Of a stretch of 64,000 nucleotides of DNA, positions 18,831-27,631 are shown one piece after another. The stretch comes from Cyanobium usitatum str. Tous (GTDB lineage Bacteria > Cyanobacteriota > Cyanobacteriia > PCC-6307 > Cyanobiaceae), in contig NZ_OY986431.1 in assembly GCF_963920485.1 (NCBI RefSeq), positions 186,001 through 250,000 of the forward strand, read 5' to 3'. How positions within the stretch are numbered: the stretch's first letter is position 1; each line of letters opens with the position of its first letter. A program made the translations under genes and the position numbers. The notes under the pieces were generated by a model. The model was not told the origin of the DNA, ran no database searches, and saw only the letters and a program-made list of their open reading frames with translations.

Positions 18831-19226
18831 ATGGTTGATCCCTCCCTGGCATTCACCGCCACGGCCCTTCCCCCCGAGTCACGCCGAAGTGGTCACGAAC
18901 CACTGCTCGGCGGAGCTTTGGGTCAGAAGGCTGTATGGGTTGATGAGGCTGTCTGCATTGGCTGCCGCTACTGCGCCCACGTGGCAGTCAACACCTTTGT
19001 GGTGGAGCCCCACTGGGGCCGCTCCCGGGCGATTCGCCAGGACGGCGACTCCACCGAGCTCATACAGGAGGCGATCGATACCTGTCCCGTTGACTGCATT
19101 CATTGGGTTGCTTATGAGCAGTTGCCCGAGTTGCAGCAGCAGCTAGAAGGTCAAGAAATTCTTCCCCTTGGTGTGCCTTCGCCGGTGCGTCTTAAGCGCA
19201 CGTTGCCGCGCCCAGGGGCTGCTTAG
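18831..19226 (+). CDS. Ferredoxin-like 4Fe-4S protein
   Basis: This 131-residue protein carries CIGCRYC at residues 42-48 and DTCPVDC at 85-89, which give four cysteine ligands for one [4Fe-4S] cluster; the fifth cysteine of CPVDC could be structural. The second motif of a normal two-cluster ferredoxin is absent. A TTG at 18801 would overlap ycf35 by 10 bases, but the ATG at 18831 gives the better-conserved start. It probably passes electrons to an unknown partner of the Ycf35 cluster. Its 3' end overlaps the convergent rsmG by 35 bases. Confidence 0.85.
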   Translation: MVDPSLAFTATALPPESRRSGHEPLLGGALGQKAVWVDEAVCIGCRYCAHVAVNTFVVEPHWGRSRAIRQDGDSTELIQEAIDTCPVDCIHWVAYEQLPELQQQLEGQEILPLGVPSPVRLKRTLPRPGAA

Positions 19227-19941
19227 CCGGCAGCCCCACGGCCCGGGGATAGGTGCGCGGGCAGGGCGCCAGCGGTTTAACCACCAGGGCGTGGCGGCTA
19301 CCTCGGCCACTTGGTAATTCCCTGGCCAGGCACTGGTCGATGCCAGCCTTGAGGGGGATAAGGGCGGCGTTGAGGTCCCGTTGGTCATCGGCTGACCACT
19401 GGCCGCGATAAAGCAGGGCTCGCCCCTGGGGTTGCAGCAGCGGCACCAGGTATTCGGCCACCACCGGCGCGCTGGCCACCGCCCGGGCCAGGGCCCAGTC
19501 GAACTGGCCCCGACAGGCCTGCTGCTGGCCGGTGCGCTCGATCCTTTCGCAGCGCAGCTGCACCCGCTCCCCAAGCCCCAGCGCTGCGGCCATGGCCTGC
19601 ACCGCCTCCACCTTGCGCCCCACCGAATCCACCAGGGTCAAATGGGCCTGGGGAAAGGCGATCGCTAGCGCCAGGCCGGGGAAGCCACCGCCGGTGCCCA
19701 CATCGATCAGTCGCAGCGGTGCCTGGGCTGCCCCCGATTGCAGCAGGGGCACCAGGGGCCAGAGGCTGTCAAACACCTGGGCTATCCAGAAGTCGTCGTC
19801 CTCCACCAGTCGGGTCAAGTTGAGCTTGCTATTCCATTGGCGCAGCTGCTCCTGCAGGTCGCCAAGCGACTTTTCTTGGGCTGGGCTGGGCTGCCAGCCG
19901 AGCTCCTGCCAGAGGGCATTGCCGGTGAGGGTGCGAGCCAT
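19192..19941 (-). CDS. rsmG: 16S rRNA (guanine527-N7)-methyltransferase
   Basis: RsmG (formerly GidB) methylates G527 of 16S rRNA using S-adenosylmethionine. The SAM loop is [19 protein letters not shown], and the substrate side has [20 protein letters not shown]. The open frame continues upstream to 20268, but homology begins at [16 protein letters not shown], so I start at 19941 (249 residues). The last 35 bases overlap the 3' end of the ferredoxin gene on the opposite strand. Confidence 0.93.
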   Translation of the reverse strand: MARTLTGNALWQELGWQPSPAQEKSLGDLQEQLRQWNSKLNLTRLVEDDDFWIAQVFDSLWPLVPLLQSGAAQAPLRLIDVGTGGGFPGLALAIAFPQAHLTLVDSVGRKVEAVQAMAAALGLGERVQLRCERIERTGQQQACRGQFDWALARAVASAPVVAEYLVPLLQPQGRALLYRGQWSADDQRDLNAALIPLKAGIDQCLARELPSGRGSRHALVVKPLAPCPRTYPRAVGLPAKQPLGAATCA

Positions 19942-20009
19942 CCAGCTTGGCGACGGGTTTCTGATCTCTAGGATCCCGCAGACCGGATCGTTTTCCCGGC
20001 GCCCTGCCC

Positions 20010-20471
20010 TTGGCCAGCTCCCCACCCAGTTATTACACGTTGCTCCAGGTGCCGCAGAGCGCCTCGCCCCAGGAGCTACGCCAAGCGTTCCGGGGGCTGA
20101 GCAAGCGCTACCACCCCGACACCACCGTGCTGCCAGCTGGGGAGGCTGCATTGGCTTTCCAGCAGCTGCAGCAGGCTTATGGGGTGCTGAGCGACCCGGC
20201 CTCGCGCCAGCGCTACGACGACCAGCTACGCCCGGCTTCGGTGCCCAGCAGCCCCGTTGCACCGCCACCGACGATCATTTCTCGGCCTGCTTCGGTGCGG
20301 CGTGATCTTTCTGGTGGCGAGTGGCTGGCGCTGCTGCTGCTGGGTTTTGCCCTGGTGTTGAGCTTGGTTTTGGGTGTGGGAGTGGCCTGGATGCGCGGCG
20401 CCCAATTGGTGCAATGGCCCAGCTGGTGGCCTGAGGGCGCCCCCACCAACGTGACAGGGTTGGCTTCATGA
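20010..20471 (+). CDS. J-domain protein with C-terminal transmembrane helix
   Basis: Residues 7-70 form a J domain ([20 protein letters not shown]) with the catalytic YHPDT tripeptide intact, so it should stimulate an Hsp70 ATPase. A proline-rich linker follows, then one membrane helix near residues 105-130 ([20 protein letters not shown]). This suggests a membrane-tethered co-chaperone. The start is a TTG. It is divergent from rsmG across 68 bases, and its stop overlaps the next start as ATGA. Confidence 0.88.
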   Translation: MASSPPSYYTLLQVPQSASPQELRQAFRGLSKRYHPDTTVLPAGEAALAFQQLQQAYGVLSDPASRQRYDDQLRPASVPSSPVAPPPTIISRPASVRRDLSGGEWLALLLLGFALVLSLVLGVGVAWMRGAQLVQWPSWWPEGAPTNVTGLAS

Positions 20472-20734
20472 CCGAGATGCCCAGTTCCCAGACACCGCTG
20501 TATCACCACCCCCTGCCTGCTCTGGAGCTCTGGCTGGAGCAGTTGGGTGGCAAGCGGCATCGCGCCAATCCCTGCCTCTGGGACCTGCACCGCCCCGAAT
20601 GGAGCGCCCAGATTGAGCTGGAGGTGGACGAGCTCAAAGTGAGCTGGCACAGCGACGGCCAGGTGTGTGTGCGTCACTTTCCCTATGGCTTGTCGCGGGC
20701 CGATGCCGAGGCGGTGATCCTGGCGGGGCCTTAA
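20468..20734 (+). CDS. DUF3143 family protein
   Basis: The 88-residue product matches the DUF3143 pattern: YHHPLPALELWLEQLGGKRH, then NPCLWDLHRPEWSAQIELEV. The function is unknown. It is restricted mainly to cyanobacteria and plants as far as I recall. Its ATG overlaps the stop of the J-domain gene (ATGA), so translation is coupled, and its stop overlaps the convergent 51-aa gene. Confidence 0.8.
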   Translation: MTEMPSSQTPLYHHPLPALELWLEQLGGKRHRANPCLWDLHRPEWSAQIELEVDELKVSWHSDGQVCVRHFPYGLSRADAEAVILAGP

Positions 20735-20886
20735 CGGCAGATGCGGCTCTGGCGCTCCTCCGCGCTGGAGATCGGCCCGCAGTTGACCCAGCGCACCAGG
20801 GAGGTTTCCACGTCGGTGAACAGCACCAGCACGCCGCCGCAGAGCAGCACCAGGGCACCACTTACCAACCAGTGCTGCTTGTTCAT
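20731..20886 (-). CDS. 51-aa membrane protein at the end of the biotin operon
   Basis: MNKQHWLVSGALVLLCGGVL continues into a short tail with two cysteines (NCGPISSAEERQSRICR). One transmembrane helix covers about residues 7-25. The ATG at 20886 overlaps the bioD stop by 4 bases, which is strong evidence for the start and for co-translation. The function is unknown. A longer frame beginning at 20952 lies wholly inside bioD and is not preferred. Confidence 0.7.
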   Translation of the reverse strand: MNKQHWLVSGALVLLCGGVLVLFTDVETSLVRWVNCGPISSAEERQSRICR

Positions 20887-21551
20887 CGGCTGGGGTTGGG
20901 GCTTGTGCCCATGGCTGCTTTCAGGGTACGGCCCAGGTCTTGCGCCTGCCATTGGGCAGCCAGCCCGGAGGCGGTGAGCGGTTCTAAAGGTGGCAGCTGG
21001 GCTAACACCGGCGCTTGGGCCAAGGCGGCCAGGGTGGCGGGATTGTCGGGATGGAGCGGGCCATTGAGCACCAGGCCCAGCAGGGGAATCGAGCGCTGAC
21101 GCAGGGCCTGCACCGACAGCAGGGTGTGGTTGAGGGTGCCCAGGCCGCTGCGGGCCACCAGCAACACCGGCAGCCCCCAGGCGGCTAGCTGATCGATTTG
21201 CAGCCAGTCGCGGCGCAGGGGCACCAGCAGCCCACCGGCGGTCTCAACCACCAAGGCTCCGGCCACTGCCGGCAGGGCCAGCCGGGCCGGGTCGATCGTG
21301 ATGCCTTCTAGTTCGGCGGCCCAGTGGGGTGAAACCGGCGTCTGCAGCCGGTAGGCCTCCGGTAGCAACCGCGTAGCTGGTAGCTGCAGAAGGGCCTGCA
21401 GGCGGCCCGAGTCGCCGCCGCCTTCCAGTCCGCTTTGCACCGGTTTCCAGTAGGTGGCCCCGAGCCCCTGCACCACAAGGGCGCTCACCACGGTTTTGCC
21501 CACGTCGGTGTCGGTGCCGCAGATCACCAGGGCGTTGCTGCCGCTGCTCAT
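20883..21551 (-). CDS. bioD: Dethiobiotin synthetase
   Basis: BioD closes the ureido ring of biotin from 7,8-diaminopelargonate, CO2 and ATP. The P-loop CGTDTDVGKT is at residues 11-20. The family segments VQSGLEGGGDSGRLQ and VETAGGLLVPL are recognisable, and the 222-residue length is normal. The start overlaps the bioC stop by 4 bases. The adjacent 51-aa gene continues the operon; bioA, often next to bioD in relatives, is not in this window. Confidence 0.93.
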   Translation of the reverse strand: MSSGSNALVICGTDTDVGKTVVSALVVQGLGATYWKPVQSGLEGGGDSGRLQALLQLPATRLLPEAYRLQTPVSPHWAAELEGITIDPARLALPAVAGALVVETAGGLLVPLRRDWLQIDQLAAWGLPVLLVARSGLGTLNHTLLSVQALRQRSIPLLGLVLNGPLHPDNPATLAALAQAPVLAQLPPLEPLTASGLAAQWQAQDLGRTLKAAMGTSPNPSR

Positions 21552-22327
21552 GGGCCGGGTCGCTGACCAAGCAGCACTAATACTTCCCAGCTGACGCAGC
21601 CATCAGCTGGCCAGCAGTGCAGCAGCCGGCGCAACTGGGCCGCACTGAGGCGGCTGGCCCGGCTGGCGCTTGCCCCGAGGCCCTGTAGCTGCTGCAGGAA
21701 GCCGAGGCCGCTGCCGTAGGCGCGGCTGAAGCGCAGCCGGCGGCTGTAGTGGGCCATCAGGCCGCCCCTGCTGGCGGCGGCCAGCAGGGCTTCGGCGGCG
21801 GGCAGGCTCAGGGCTGTGCAGGGCACCCCCGCGGCCGCGGCGGCCTGGTGCCACTGGGGAAAACTGGCGCTTGTCGGCACTGCCAGGCCAAGCCAGCCTC
21901 CTGGCCGCAACTGTTCGCACCAGTGCTGCACTTGGGCTGGGGGATTATCCAGCCACTGCAAGGCGAAGCTGGAGGTGAGCAGGGAGGCCTGGCCCAGTTG
22001 CTGTGGCAGCCCCCGGTTGAGGTCCCAGCCGAGCTGGCCGCCGGCGGCTGCCAGGGGGTTGTGGGCCAGTAGTTCGGGGCAGATATCAAGCTGTAGGAGG
22101 GGTTCCTGGCATCCCTGAGCCCGCAGCGCCTGCCCCACCAGCCCGCTGCCGGCGCCGAGATCGGCCCGGGGGCCGGCGGCAAGGGGGAGGGGCGCGCATA
22201 GGTGGGCCAGGCGCCAGGCCACCCCCTGCTGCAGGCGGGCATGGCGGGCGTAGTCGGCGGCGTGGCGGCCGAAGCGGCTGCTCACGCGCGCGCTGAACAC
22301 TGCGTCACGCACTTGATTTGCGTTCAT
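21548..22327 (-). CDS. bioC: Malonyl-ACP O-methyltransferase
   Basis: BioC methylates malonyl-ACP to disguise it for pimelate synthesis. Near the N-terminus is VSSRFGRHAADYARHARLQQ, the usual opening of BioC, and the SAM loop reads ADLGAGSGLVGQALRAQG. The open frame runs further upstream to 22921 but overlaps the esterase gene; the ATG at 22327 sits in a 4-base overlap with its stop and is the natural start (259 residues). Confidence 0.88.
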   Translation of the reverse strand: MNANQVRDAVFSARVSSRFGRHAADYARHARLQQGVAWRLAHLCAPLPLAAGPRADLGAGSGLVGQALRAQGCQEPLLQLDICPELLAHNPLAAAGGQLGWDLNRGLPQQLGQASLLTSSFALQWLDNPPAQVQHWCEQLRPGGWLGLAVPTSASFPQWHQAAAAAGVPCTALSLPAAEALLAAASRGGLMAHYSRRLRFSRAYGSGLGFLQQLQGLGASASRASRLSAAQLRRLLHCWPADGCVSWEVLVLLGQRPGP

Positions 22328-23007
22328 GGCAGGCCCTCGATCCAGCCACACACGGTGGGCACGAGGGCCGGGCTGAGCAGGCAATGCCCCACGCCCGCCA
22401 GCACCAGGGTGTCGGCGGCAGGCAGGAGGCTGCGCAGTTGCTGGCGGGATTGCGGACTCACGATTTGATCCTCGCCGCCCTCCACGATCAACACCCGCGC
22501 CTGGAGCGGGAAGCCAGGCGGTAAGCCGGCGGTGGCCGCCAACAGGTTTAGATCTTCCGCCAGCAGCTGGCGGCCGGAGGCAGCAAGGGAGGAGTTGGCG
22601 ATGCCGGGGGGCAGCAGGCTGGCGGGCTGGGGGGCTGCGGCGCGCTCCATGAAGGTTTGCAGCATGGTGCTGGCTTCCGGGCCAGCTAGCTGGCTTGCCA
22701 TGGCCGCCACGGCGCTGCGTAGCCGGCGGCCGCCGGGGCCCTCGGGCACAAAGCGGCCAAAGCTGGCTAGCAGCACCACCGCATCGGCCTGGGCCAGCAC
22801 GGCGGCGGGCAGCAAGTGGGGGCCCAGCGAGTGGGCGATCACCAGCTTCAGCCCCTGGCCGCTCTGCCAGGCCACCGGCCTGGGAGCTTGGCCGCCGTAG
22901 CCCCGTTCGCCGCCCTGCCACGCCCAGCCGCGGGCGCTCCAGGCGCTGTGGAATGGTTCCCAGCCCTGGGCATCGCCGGCCCAGCCGTGCATGGCGATCA
23001 GCTGCAT
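22324..23007 (-). CDS. BioH/BioK-type pimeloyl-ACP methyl ester carboxylesterase
   Basis: This 227-residue alpha/beta hydrolase begins MQLIAMHGWAGDAQGWEPFH, with an oxyanion-hole HGW motif. The nucleophile elbow is AHSLG (serine near residue 61), a possible acid residue is in VEGGEDQIV, and the catalytic histidine is in GVGHCLL near the end. Its position between bioF and bioC makes it the demethylating esterase that ends the BioC-started cycle. It resembles the cyanobacterial BioK group by context; the exact subfamily needs a tree. Confidence 0.82.
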   Translation of the reverse strand: MQLIAMHGWAGDAQGWEPFHSAWSARGWAWQGGERGYGGQAPRPVAWQSGQGLKLVIAHSLGPHLLPAAVLAQADAVVLLASFGRFVPEGPGGRRLRSAVAAMASQLAGPEASTMLQTFMERAAAPQPASLLPPGIANSSLAASGRQLLAEDLNLLAATAGLPPGFPLQARVLIVEGGEDQIVSPQSRQQLRSLLPAADTLVLAGVGHCLLSPALVPTVCGWIEGLP

Positions 23008-24239
23008 GCAGGACTCCCTAGCGCTGCGAGCAAGCGCGCCGATGTGCCCGCCGGTAGGTCGTGGCGCAGCACCAGCCGCAGCCGCGCCGTGCCTTCAGGC
23101 ACGGTGGGGGGGCGGATGGCCACGCTCAGCAGTCCGGCAGCTTCCAAGCGTTGTTGCAGCTCGAGAGCCCGGCGATCGTCGCCCACCAGCAGCGGCAGGA
23201 TCGGCCCGCTGCCTGGCGGCCGCGGCCAGCCGGCCGCTTCGATGCCAGCGCGCCAACGGGCGGCTCGCTGCAGCAGGGCCTCGCCGCGGGGTTCGGCCTG
23301 AATCAGGGCCAGGGCAGCCAGGGCGCCGGCGGCCAAAGGTGGGGCCAGGGCCGTGGTGTAGCGGAAGGCGCCGCTGGATTGCAGCAGCCAGTCCCCCACC
23401 AGGGCATCGCCGGCCAGAAAGGCCCCACCGCCACCAAAAGCCTTGCCGAAGGTGCCGCTGATCAGGGCGATTTCGGGCTGGTTGTGGCCCAACCCCCGTC
23501 CGCCGGGGCCGAGCACTCCCAGGGCATGGGCCTCATCGAGCAGCAGGGCGGCGCCGTGTTCGGCGCAGAGGGCCGTCAGGGCCGCCACATCCACACTGGT
23601 GCCCTGCATCGAGAACAGGCTCTCGCTCAGCACCAAAAGCCGCTGCTCGGGAGCGCGCTGGCGGGCAGCTTGCAGCTGGGAGTCGAGCTGGGCTAGGTCG
23701 TTGTGGCCGAAGCGCTGCAGCCGGGCACCGCTGGCGCGCACCCCGGTGAGCAGGGAGTGGTGGATAAGCCGGTCGGCCAGCACCAGGCTGTGGCGATCGA
23801 CCAGGGCCCCTACCGCCGCCAGGTTTGCCTGAAAGCCGCTTGGAAATAGCAGCACCTGCTCGCGCCCCAGCCAGGTCGCCAGCGCTGCCTCTAGCTCGCC
23901 ATGCACCGGCCGACTGCCGCTCACCAGCCGCGAGGCTCCGGCCCCCAGTCCCTGGCTGGCCGCGGCGGCCTGGGCGGCTGCCACCACCGCGGGGTGACGG
24001 CTTAGGCCCAGGTAGTCGTTGCTGGCTAGATCCAGCAGGGGAGTGCTGCTGCCATTGGCAGTGGGCTGCTCCAGGGTGGCGGCGGTTGCGGCGGGGGCAA
24101 AGCTGCGCAGGCCGCGGCGGCGCTGGGCGGGGATGGCTGCGAGTTGACGCAGCAATTCATCCCGCCAGCTGGCGGCTCTTTCCCCTGAGGGGGGCGAGGT
24201 GGTGCCGGGTTGTGTCAACGACCGGACAGGGCTGCGCAA
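22998..24239 (-). CDS. bioF: 8-amino-7-oxononanoate synthase
   Basis: BioF is a PLP enzyme condensing pimeloyl-ACP with alanine. The schiff-base lysine is in ISGTFGKAFGGGGAFLAG, the aspartate of the cofactor site is in LLDEAHALGVLG, and SNDYLGLSRHP is the classical N-terminal block. The frame begins at a TTG at 24239; the N-terminal 45 residues are Ser/Arg-rich and poorly conserved, so a later start is possible. It is the promoter-proximal gene of the biotin operon and overlaps the esterase by 10 bases. Confidence 0.94.
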   Translation of the reverse strand: MRSPVRSLTQPGTTSPPSGERAASWRDELLRQLAAIPAQRRRGLRSFAPAATAATLEQPTANGSSTPLLDLASNDYLGLSRHPAVVAAAQAAAASQGLGAGASRLVSGSRPVHGELEAALATWLGREQVLLFPSGFQANLAAVGALVDRHSLVLADRLIHHSLLTGVRASGARLQRFGHNDLAQLDSQLQAARQRAPEQRLLVLSESLFSMQGTSVDVAALTALCAEHGAALLLDEAHALGVLGPGGRGLGHNQPEIALISGTFGKAFGGGGAFLAGDALVGDWLLQSSGAFRYTTALAPPLAAGALAALALIQAEPRGEALLQRAARWRAGIEAAGWPRPPGSGPILPLLVGDDRRALELQQRLEAAGLLSVAIRPPTVPEGTARLRLVLRHDLPAGTSARLLAALGSPACS

Positions 24240-24284
24240 ACGCTAAATCCGAGCTTGTGCCACGGCCTGTTGCTACTAGAGCTG

Positions 24285-24302
24285 GCCTGAGGCGGATCAG
24301 GC
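24285..24302. promoter_or_regulatory. Inverted repeat in the bioF/helicase divergent promoter region
   Basis: GCCTGA and TCAGGC flank GGCGGA in the 107-base gap between bioF and the helicase. It could be an operator or a small hairpin in a leader. No match to a known biotin regulator site is claimed. Confidence 0.25.
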
Positions 24303-24346
24303 TCCTCCCCCATAGGATGGACCCATGATCCAGCTCAAATAGCAGC

Positions 24347-27097
24347 GTGCCTGAAATGGCGCCCCATGGGCTGGATCCTGCAGCGATTTTTCCTTTCCCG
24401 CTCGACGACTTCCAGCTCGAGGCGATCGACGCGCTCAACCAGGGCCACTCGGTAGTGGTGAGCGCGCCCACGGGCTCCGGTAAGACGCTGGTGGGTGAAT
24501 ACGCCATCTACCGCGCTCTGGCCCATGGCCAGAAAGTTTTTTACACCACGCCGCTGAAGGCGCTCTCTAACCAGAAACTGCGCGATTTCCGCGAGCAGTT
24601 TGGTGCCGACAAGGTGGGGCTGCTCACCGGTGATATGAGCCTCAACCGGGAGGCCCAGGTGGTGGTGATGACCACCGAGATCTTCCGCAACATGCTCTAC
24701 GCGGCAGCCGATGCGGGAGATGACCCGCTGGAGGGCGTGGAGGCGGTGGTGCTCGATGAGTGCCACTACATGAACGATTCCCAGCGCGGCACCGTCTGGG
24801 AGGAGTCGATCATTCACTGCCCGCTGCCGATTCAATTGGTGGCGCTTTCGGCCACGGTGGCCAATGCCGGCCAGCTCACCGACTGGATCGAGAGAGTGCA
24901 TGGGCCCACCCAGCTGGTGCTCAGTGACCACCGGCCGGTGCCGCTGGCCTTCAGCTTTTGCAGTGCTAAGGGCCTGCACCCCTTGCTCAACGACGAGGGC
25001 ACCGGGCTCCATCCCAACTGCAAGGTGTGGCGCGCCCCCAAGGGCGGCCAGCGCAAGGGCCCGAAAACACCCAAACCGCCCCAGCCCGAGGCTCCGCCCC
25101 TGGGTTTTGTGGTGGCCCAAATGGCCGAGCGCGACATGCTGCCGGCCATCTATTTCATCTTCAGTCGCCGCGGTTGCGATAAGGGCGTCAAGGAGCTGGG
25201 CAAGGCTGCCCTGGTAACGCCGGCTGAACAGGCACGCATTAAGGCCCGCCTGGATCTTTTTGTGGCAACGACCCCCGAGGCGGTGCGGGAGGGCGGCCAC
25301 GCCGAGGCCCTGCTACGCGGCATTGCCGCCCACCATGCCGGCGTGCTGCCGGCATGGAAGGAGCTGATCGAGGAGTTGTTTCAGCAGGGGCTGATCAAGG
25401 TGGTGTTTGCCACCGAAACCCTGGCTGCCGGCATCAACATGCCGGCTCGCACCACGGTGATTTCGGCGCTGAGCAAGCGCACCGAGCGAGGCCACCGCCC
25501 CTTGATGGGCAGTGAGTTTTTGCAGATGGCGGGCCGGGCCGGCCGGCGCGGCCTCGATATCCAGGGCTACGTGGTGACCGTGCAGAGCCGCTTTGAGGGC
25601 GTGCGCGAGGCGGGCCAGCTCGCTACCGCGCCAGCCGATCCGCTGGTCAGCCAGTTCATGCCCAGCTACGGCATGGTTCTCAACTTGTTGCAGCGCTACG
25701 ACCTAGCTAAGGCTAAGGAGCTGGTGGAGCGCAGTTTTGGCCGCTACCTGGCCACACTCGATTTAGTCGAGGACGAGGCCCGCATCGCCCAGTTGATGCA
25801 GCAGCTCGAAGGCCTGGAAGATGGCTCCGGCGAGGTGCCCTGGGACGACTTCGAGGACTACGAAAAGCAGCGAGCTCACCTGCGCGAAGAGAGGCGCATT
25901 TTGCGGATCTTGCAGCAGCAGGCCGAGGAAACCGTCGCCCACGAGCTCACCTTGGCGTTGCAATTCGCCAGCGAGGGCACTTTGGTGAGCCTCAAGGCAC
26001 CCCAGTTGCGCGGCCGGGTGACCCCGGCGGTGATTGTGGAGAAGGTGAAGGGGCCGGGGCAGTTTCCCCTGCTCAAGTGCCTCACCGACGAGAACCTTTG
26101 GCTGTTGCTGCCCTGCCACGGGGTGGTGAGCTTGCACGCCGAGCTCAGTTGCCTGCAGGTGAGCCAGGTGGATCCCCCCGAGTTGCGCCAGCTTGGTGAG
26201 TTGCGCCACGGCGATCAGGCCAGCGGCGGCTTGGCCCTTGCCGTTGCCCACATGGCCAGTCGCCACGACATGGCCACCCCCCAGTACGACCTGGCCGGTG
26301 AGGTGCAGGACCAGGCCCAGCAGGTGCAGCAGCTGGAGGAGGGCCTGGAGCTGCATCCAGCCCACCGCTGGGGCGACCGCCGCCAGCTCAAGAAGCACCG
26401 CCGCCGCATGGAGGAGTTGCAGATAGAGATCGAGGAGCGCCAGCAGCTGCTGCACTTCCGCTCTAATCGCCACTGGGATACGTTCCTGGCGTTGATTGAG
26501 GTGTTGCGTTTCTTCGGCGCTCTGGCTGGGGCTGATGGCCTGGAGCCCACCGAGGTGGGCCGCACCGTCGCCGCCCTGCGCGGCGACAACGAGCTGTGGC
26601 TGGGACTGTCGCTGATGAGCGGCCACCTCGATGAGCTCGATCCGCCCCAGCTGGCGGCGGTGTTTGAAGCCATCTCCACCGAAGTCAACCGGCCCGATCT
26701 GTGGTGCGGCTACCCGCCGCCACCAGCGGCCGAGGAGGCCCTGCATGATCTGCGCGGCCTGCGCCGCGAGCTGGAGCGTCAGCAGGAGCACGCCAAGGTC
26801 AATTTCCCGCTTTGGTGGGAGCCCGAGCTGATGGGCCTGGTGCACGCCTGGGCTAAAGGTGCCAGCTGGAGCGACATGATTGCCAACACCTCCCTTGACG
26901 AGGGTGATGTGGTGCGAATCCTGCGCCGCACCGTTGATTTGCTGGCCCAGGTGCCCTACTGCGAGGCGATCAGCGAGCAGCTGCGCAGCAAGGCCCGAGC
27001 TGCCCTCAAATCGATTAATCGCTTCCCGGTTTGCGAGATCGAGGATTTGTTGGCCAAGGAGCCGGCGGCGATTGCCAGGCCGGTCGAACCCGCATGA
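24347..27097 (+). CDS. Ski2/Mtr4-like DEAD/DEAH-box RNA helicase
   Basis: The 916-residue protein has the full superfamily-2 motif set. These are Q-like FQLEAIDAL, motif I APTGSGKT, TTPLKALSNQK (Ia), DECH in VVLDECHYMND (II), SAT (III), FATETLAAGINMPA (V) and QMAGRAGRRG (VI). The C-terminal third (from about residue 720) resembles the DSHCT domain of exosome-type helicases. Cyanobacterial orthologues are thought to unwind structured RNA during processing or decay; partners are not shown here. The start is GTG, and the stop overlaps the next ATG as ATGA. Confidence 0.93.
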   Translation: MPEMAPHGLDPAAIFPFPLDDFQLEAIDALNQGHSVVVSAPTGSGKTLVGEYAIYRALAHGQKVFYTTPLKALSNQKLRDFREQFGADKVGLLTGDMSLNREAQVVVMTTEIFRNMLYAAADAGDDPLEGVEAVVLDECHYMNDSQRGTVWEESIIHCPLPIQLVALSATVANAGQLTDWIERVHGPTQLVLSDHRPVPLAFSFCSAKGLHPLLNDEGTGLHPNCKVWRAPKGGQRKGPKTPKPPQPEAPPLGFVVAQMAERDMLPAIYFIFSRRGCDKGVKELGKAALVTPAEQARIKARLDLFVATTPEAVREGGHAEALLRGIAAHHAGVLPAWKELIEELFQQGLIKVVFATETLAAGINMPARTTVISALSKRTERGHRPLMGSEFLQMAGRAGRRGLDIQGYVVTVQSRFEGVREAGQLATAPADPLVSQFMPSYGMVLNLLQRYDLAKAKELVERSFGRYLATLDLVEDEARIAQLMQQLEGLEDGSGEVPWDDFEDYEKQRAHLREERRILRILQQQAEETVAHELTLALQFASEGTLVSLKAPQLRGRVTPAVIVEKVKGPGQFPLLKCLTDENLWLLLPCHGVVSLHAELSCLQVSQVDPPELRQLGELRHGDQASGGLALAVAHMASRHDMATPQYDLAGEVQDQAQQVQQLEEGLELHPAHRWGDRRQLKKHRRRMEELQIEIEERQQLLHFRSNRHWDTFLALIEVLRFFGALAGADGLEPTEVGRTVAALRGDNELWLGLSLMSGHLDELDPPQLAAVFEAISTEVNRPDLWCGYPPPPAAEEALHDLRGLRRELERQQEHAKVNFPLWWEPELMGLVHAWAKGASWSDMIANTSLDEGDVVRILRRTVDLLAQVPYCEAISEQLRSKARAALKSINRFPVCEIEDLLAKEPAAIARPVEPA

Positions 27098-27603
27098 GGT
27101 TGGAGCAGCGGCGTGTCTGCCGTGTGCCGCTTGAACCTGCCCCGCTGGTGGACCAGCTGGAGCTGTTCCTTGCCAAACCCTTGCGACCATTGCGCGGCCT
27201 GCTCGACTCCAATCGCCTCCAGTCCGATGGTGGTGATTTGTACGACTACAAGTCAAGACCCTACGCAGTGGCGGGTTGGATCCTCCAGCCCCGGGTTTCG
27301 CTGCGGGCTCGGCTGATTGCAGGGGAGCTGCTGATCGAGCAGGTCGCCTGCAGGGTGGATGGTTTGGGCGAGTGGCAGGAGCGCCTGCGCTTTGGTTTGG
27401 AGGCCCGGCTGCGCCCGGCTGCAATTGCACCAACAGCCCTAGAGGCCGAGGCTTTGGTGTGGGCCGACCTGCCTGGGGTGGCCGTCTTGGCAGCCGCACC
27501 CGTGCTCAACCTGGCCCTGCAGCAACTGCTCGATCGGCTGGAGCGGCGCTGCCAGCAGGGGCTGCGCCGGCGGGCTGAAGCCTGGCTGGGTAGAGCCTCG
27601 TAG
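27094..27603 (+). CDS. DUF1997 family protein
   Basis: This 169-residue protein starts at the ATG that overlaps the helicase stop and reads RLEQRRVCRVPLEPAPLVDQ. The SDGGDLYDYKSRPYAVAGWI block and the beta-rich centre fit DUF1997, found in cyanobacteria and chloroplast-targeted plant proteins. No enzyme is assigned. Its tail is helical and Arg-rich. It marks the 3' edge of the ordinary core region before the surface-glycan genes begin. Confidence 0.8.
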   Translation: MRLEQRRVCRVPLEPAPLVDQLELFLAKPLRPLRGLLDSNRLQSDGGDLYDYKSRPYAVAGWILQPRVSLRARLIAGELLIEQVACRVDGLGEWQERLRFGLEARLRPAAIAPTALEAEALVWADLPGVAVLAAAPVLNLALQQLLDRLERRCQQGLRRRAEAWLGRAS

Positions 27604-27631
27604 TCTGCAGCCCTTCAAGCATCGACATCGG

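Noticed and set aside
19942-20268. N-terminal extension of RsmG by about 109 codons
   Set aside because: It would be antisense to the J-domain gene, and family homology starts at MARTLTGN.
22328-22921. N-terminal extension of BioC
   Set aside because: It overlaps the esterase gene out of frame. The ATG in the 4-base overlap is the natural start.
25763-27499. 578-codon antisense frame over the helicase
   Set aside because: The helicase motifs are intact on the forward strand. The antisense product is low-complexity.
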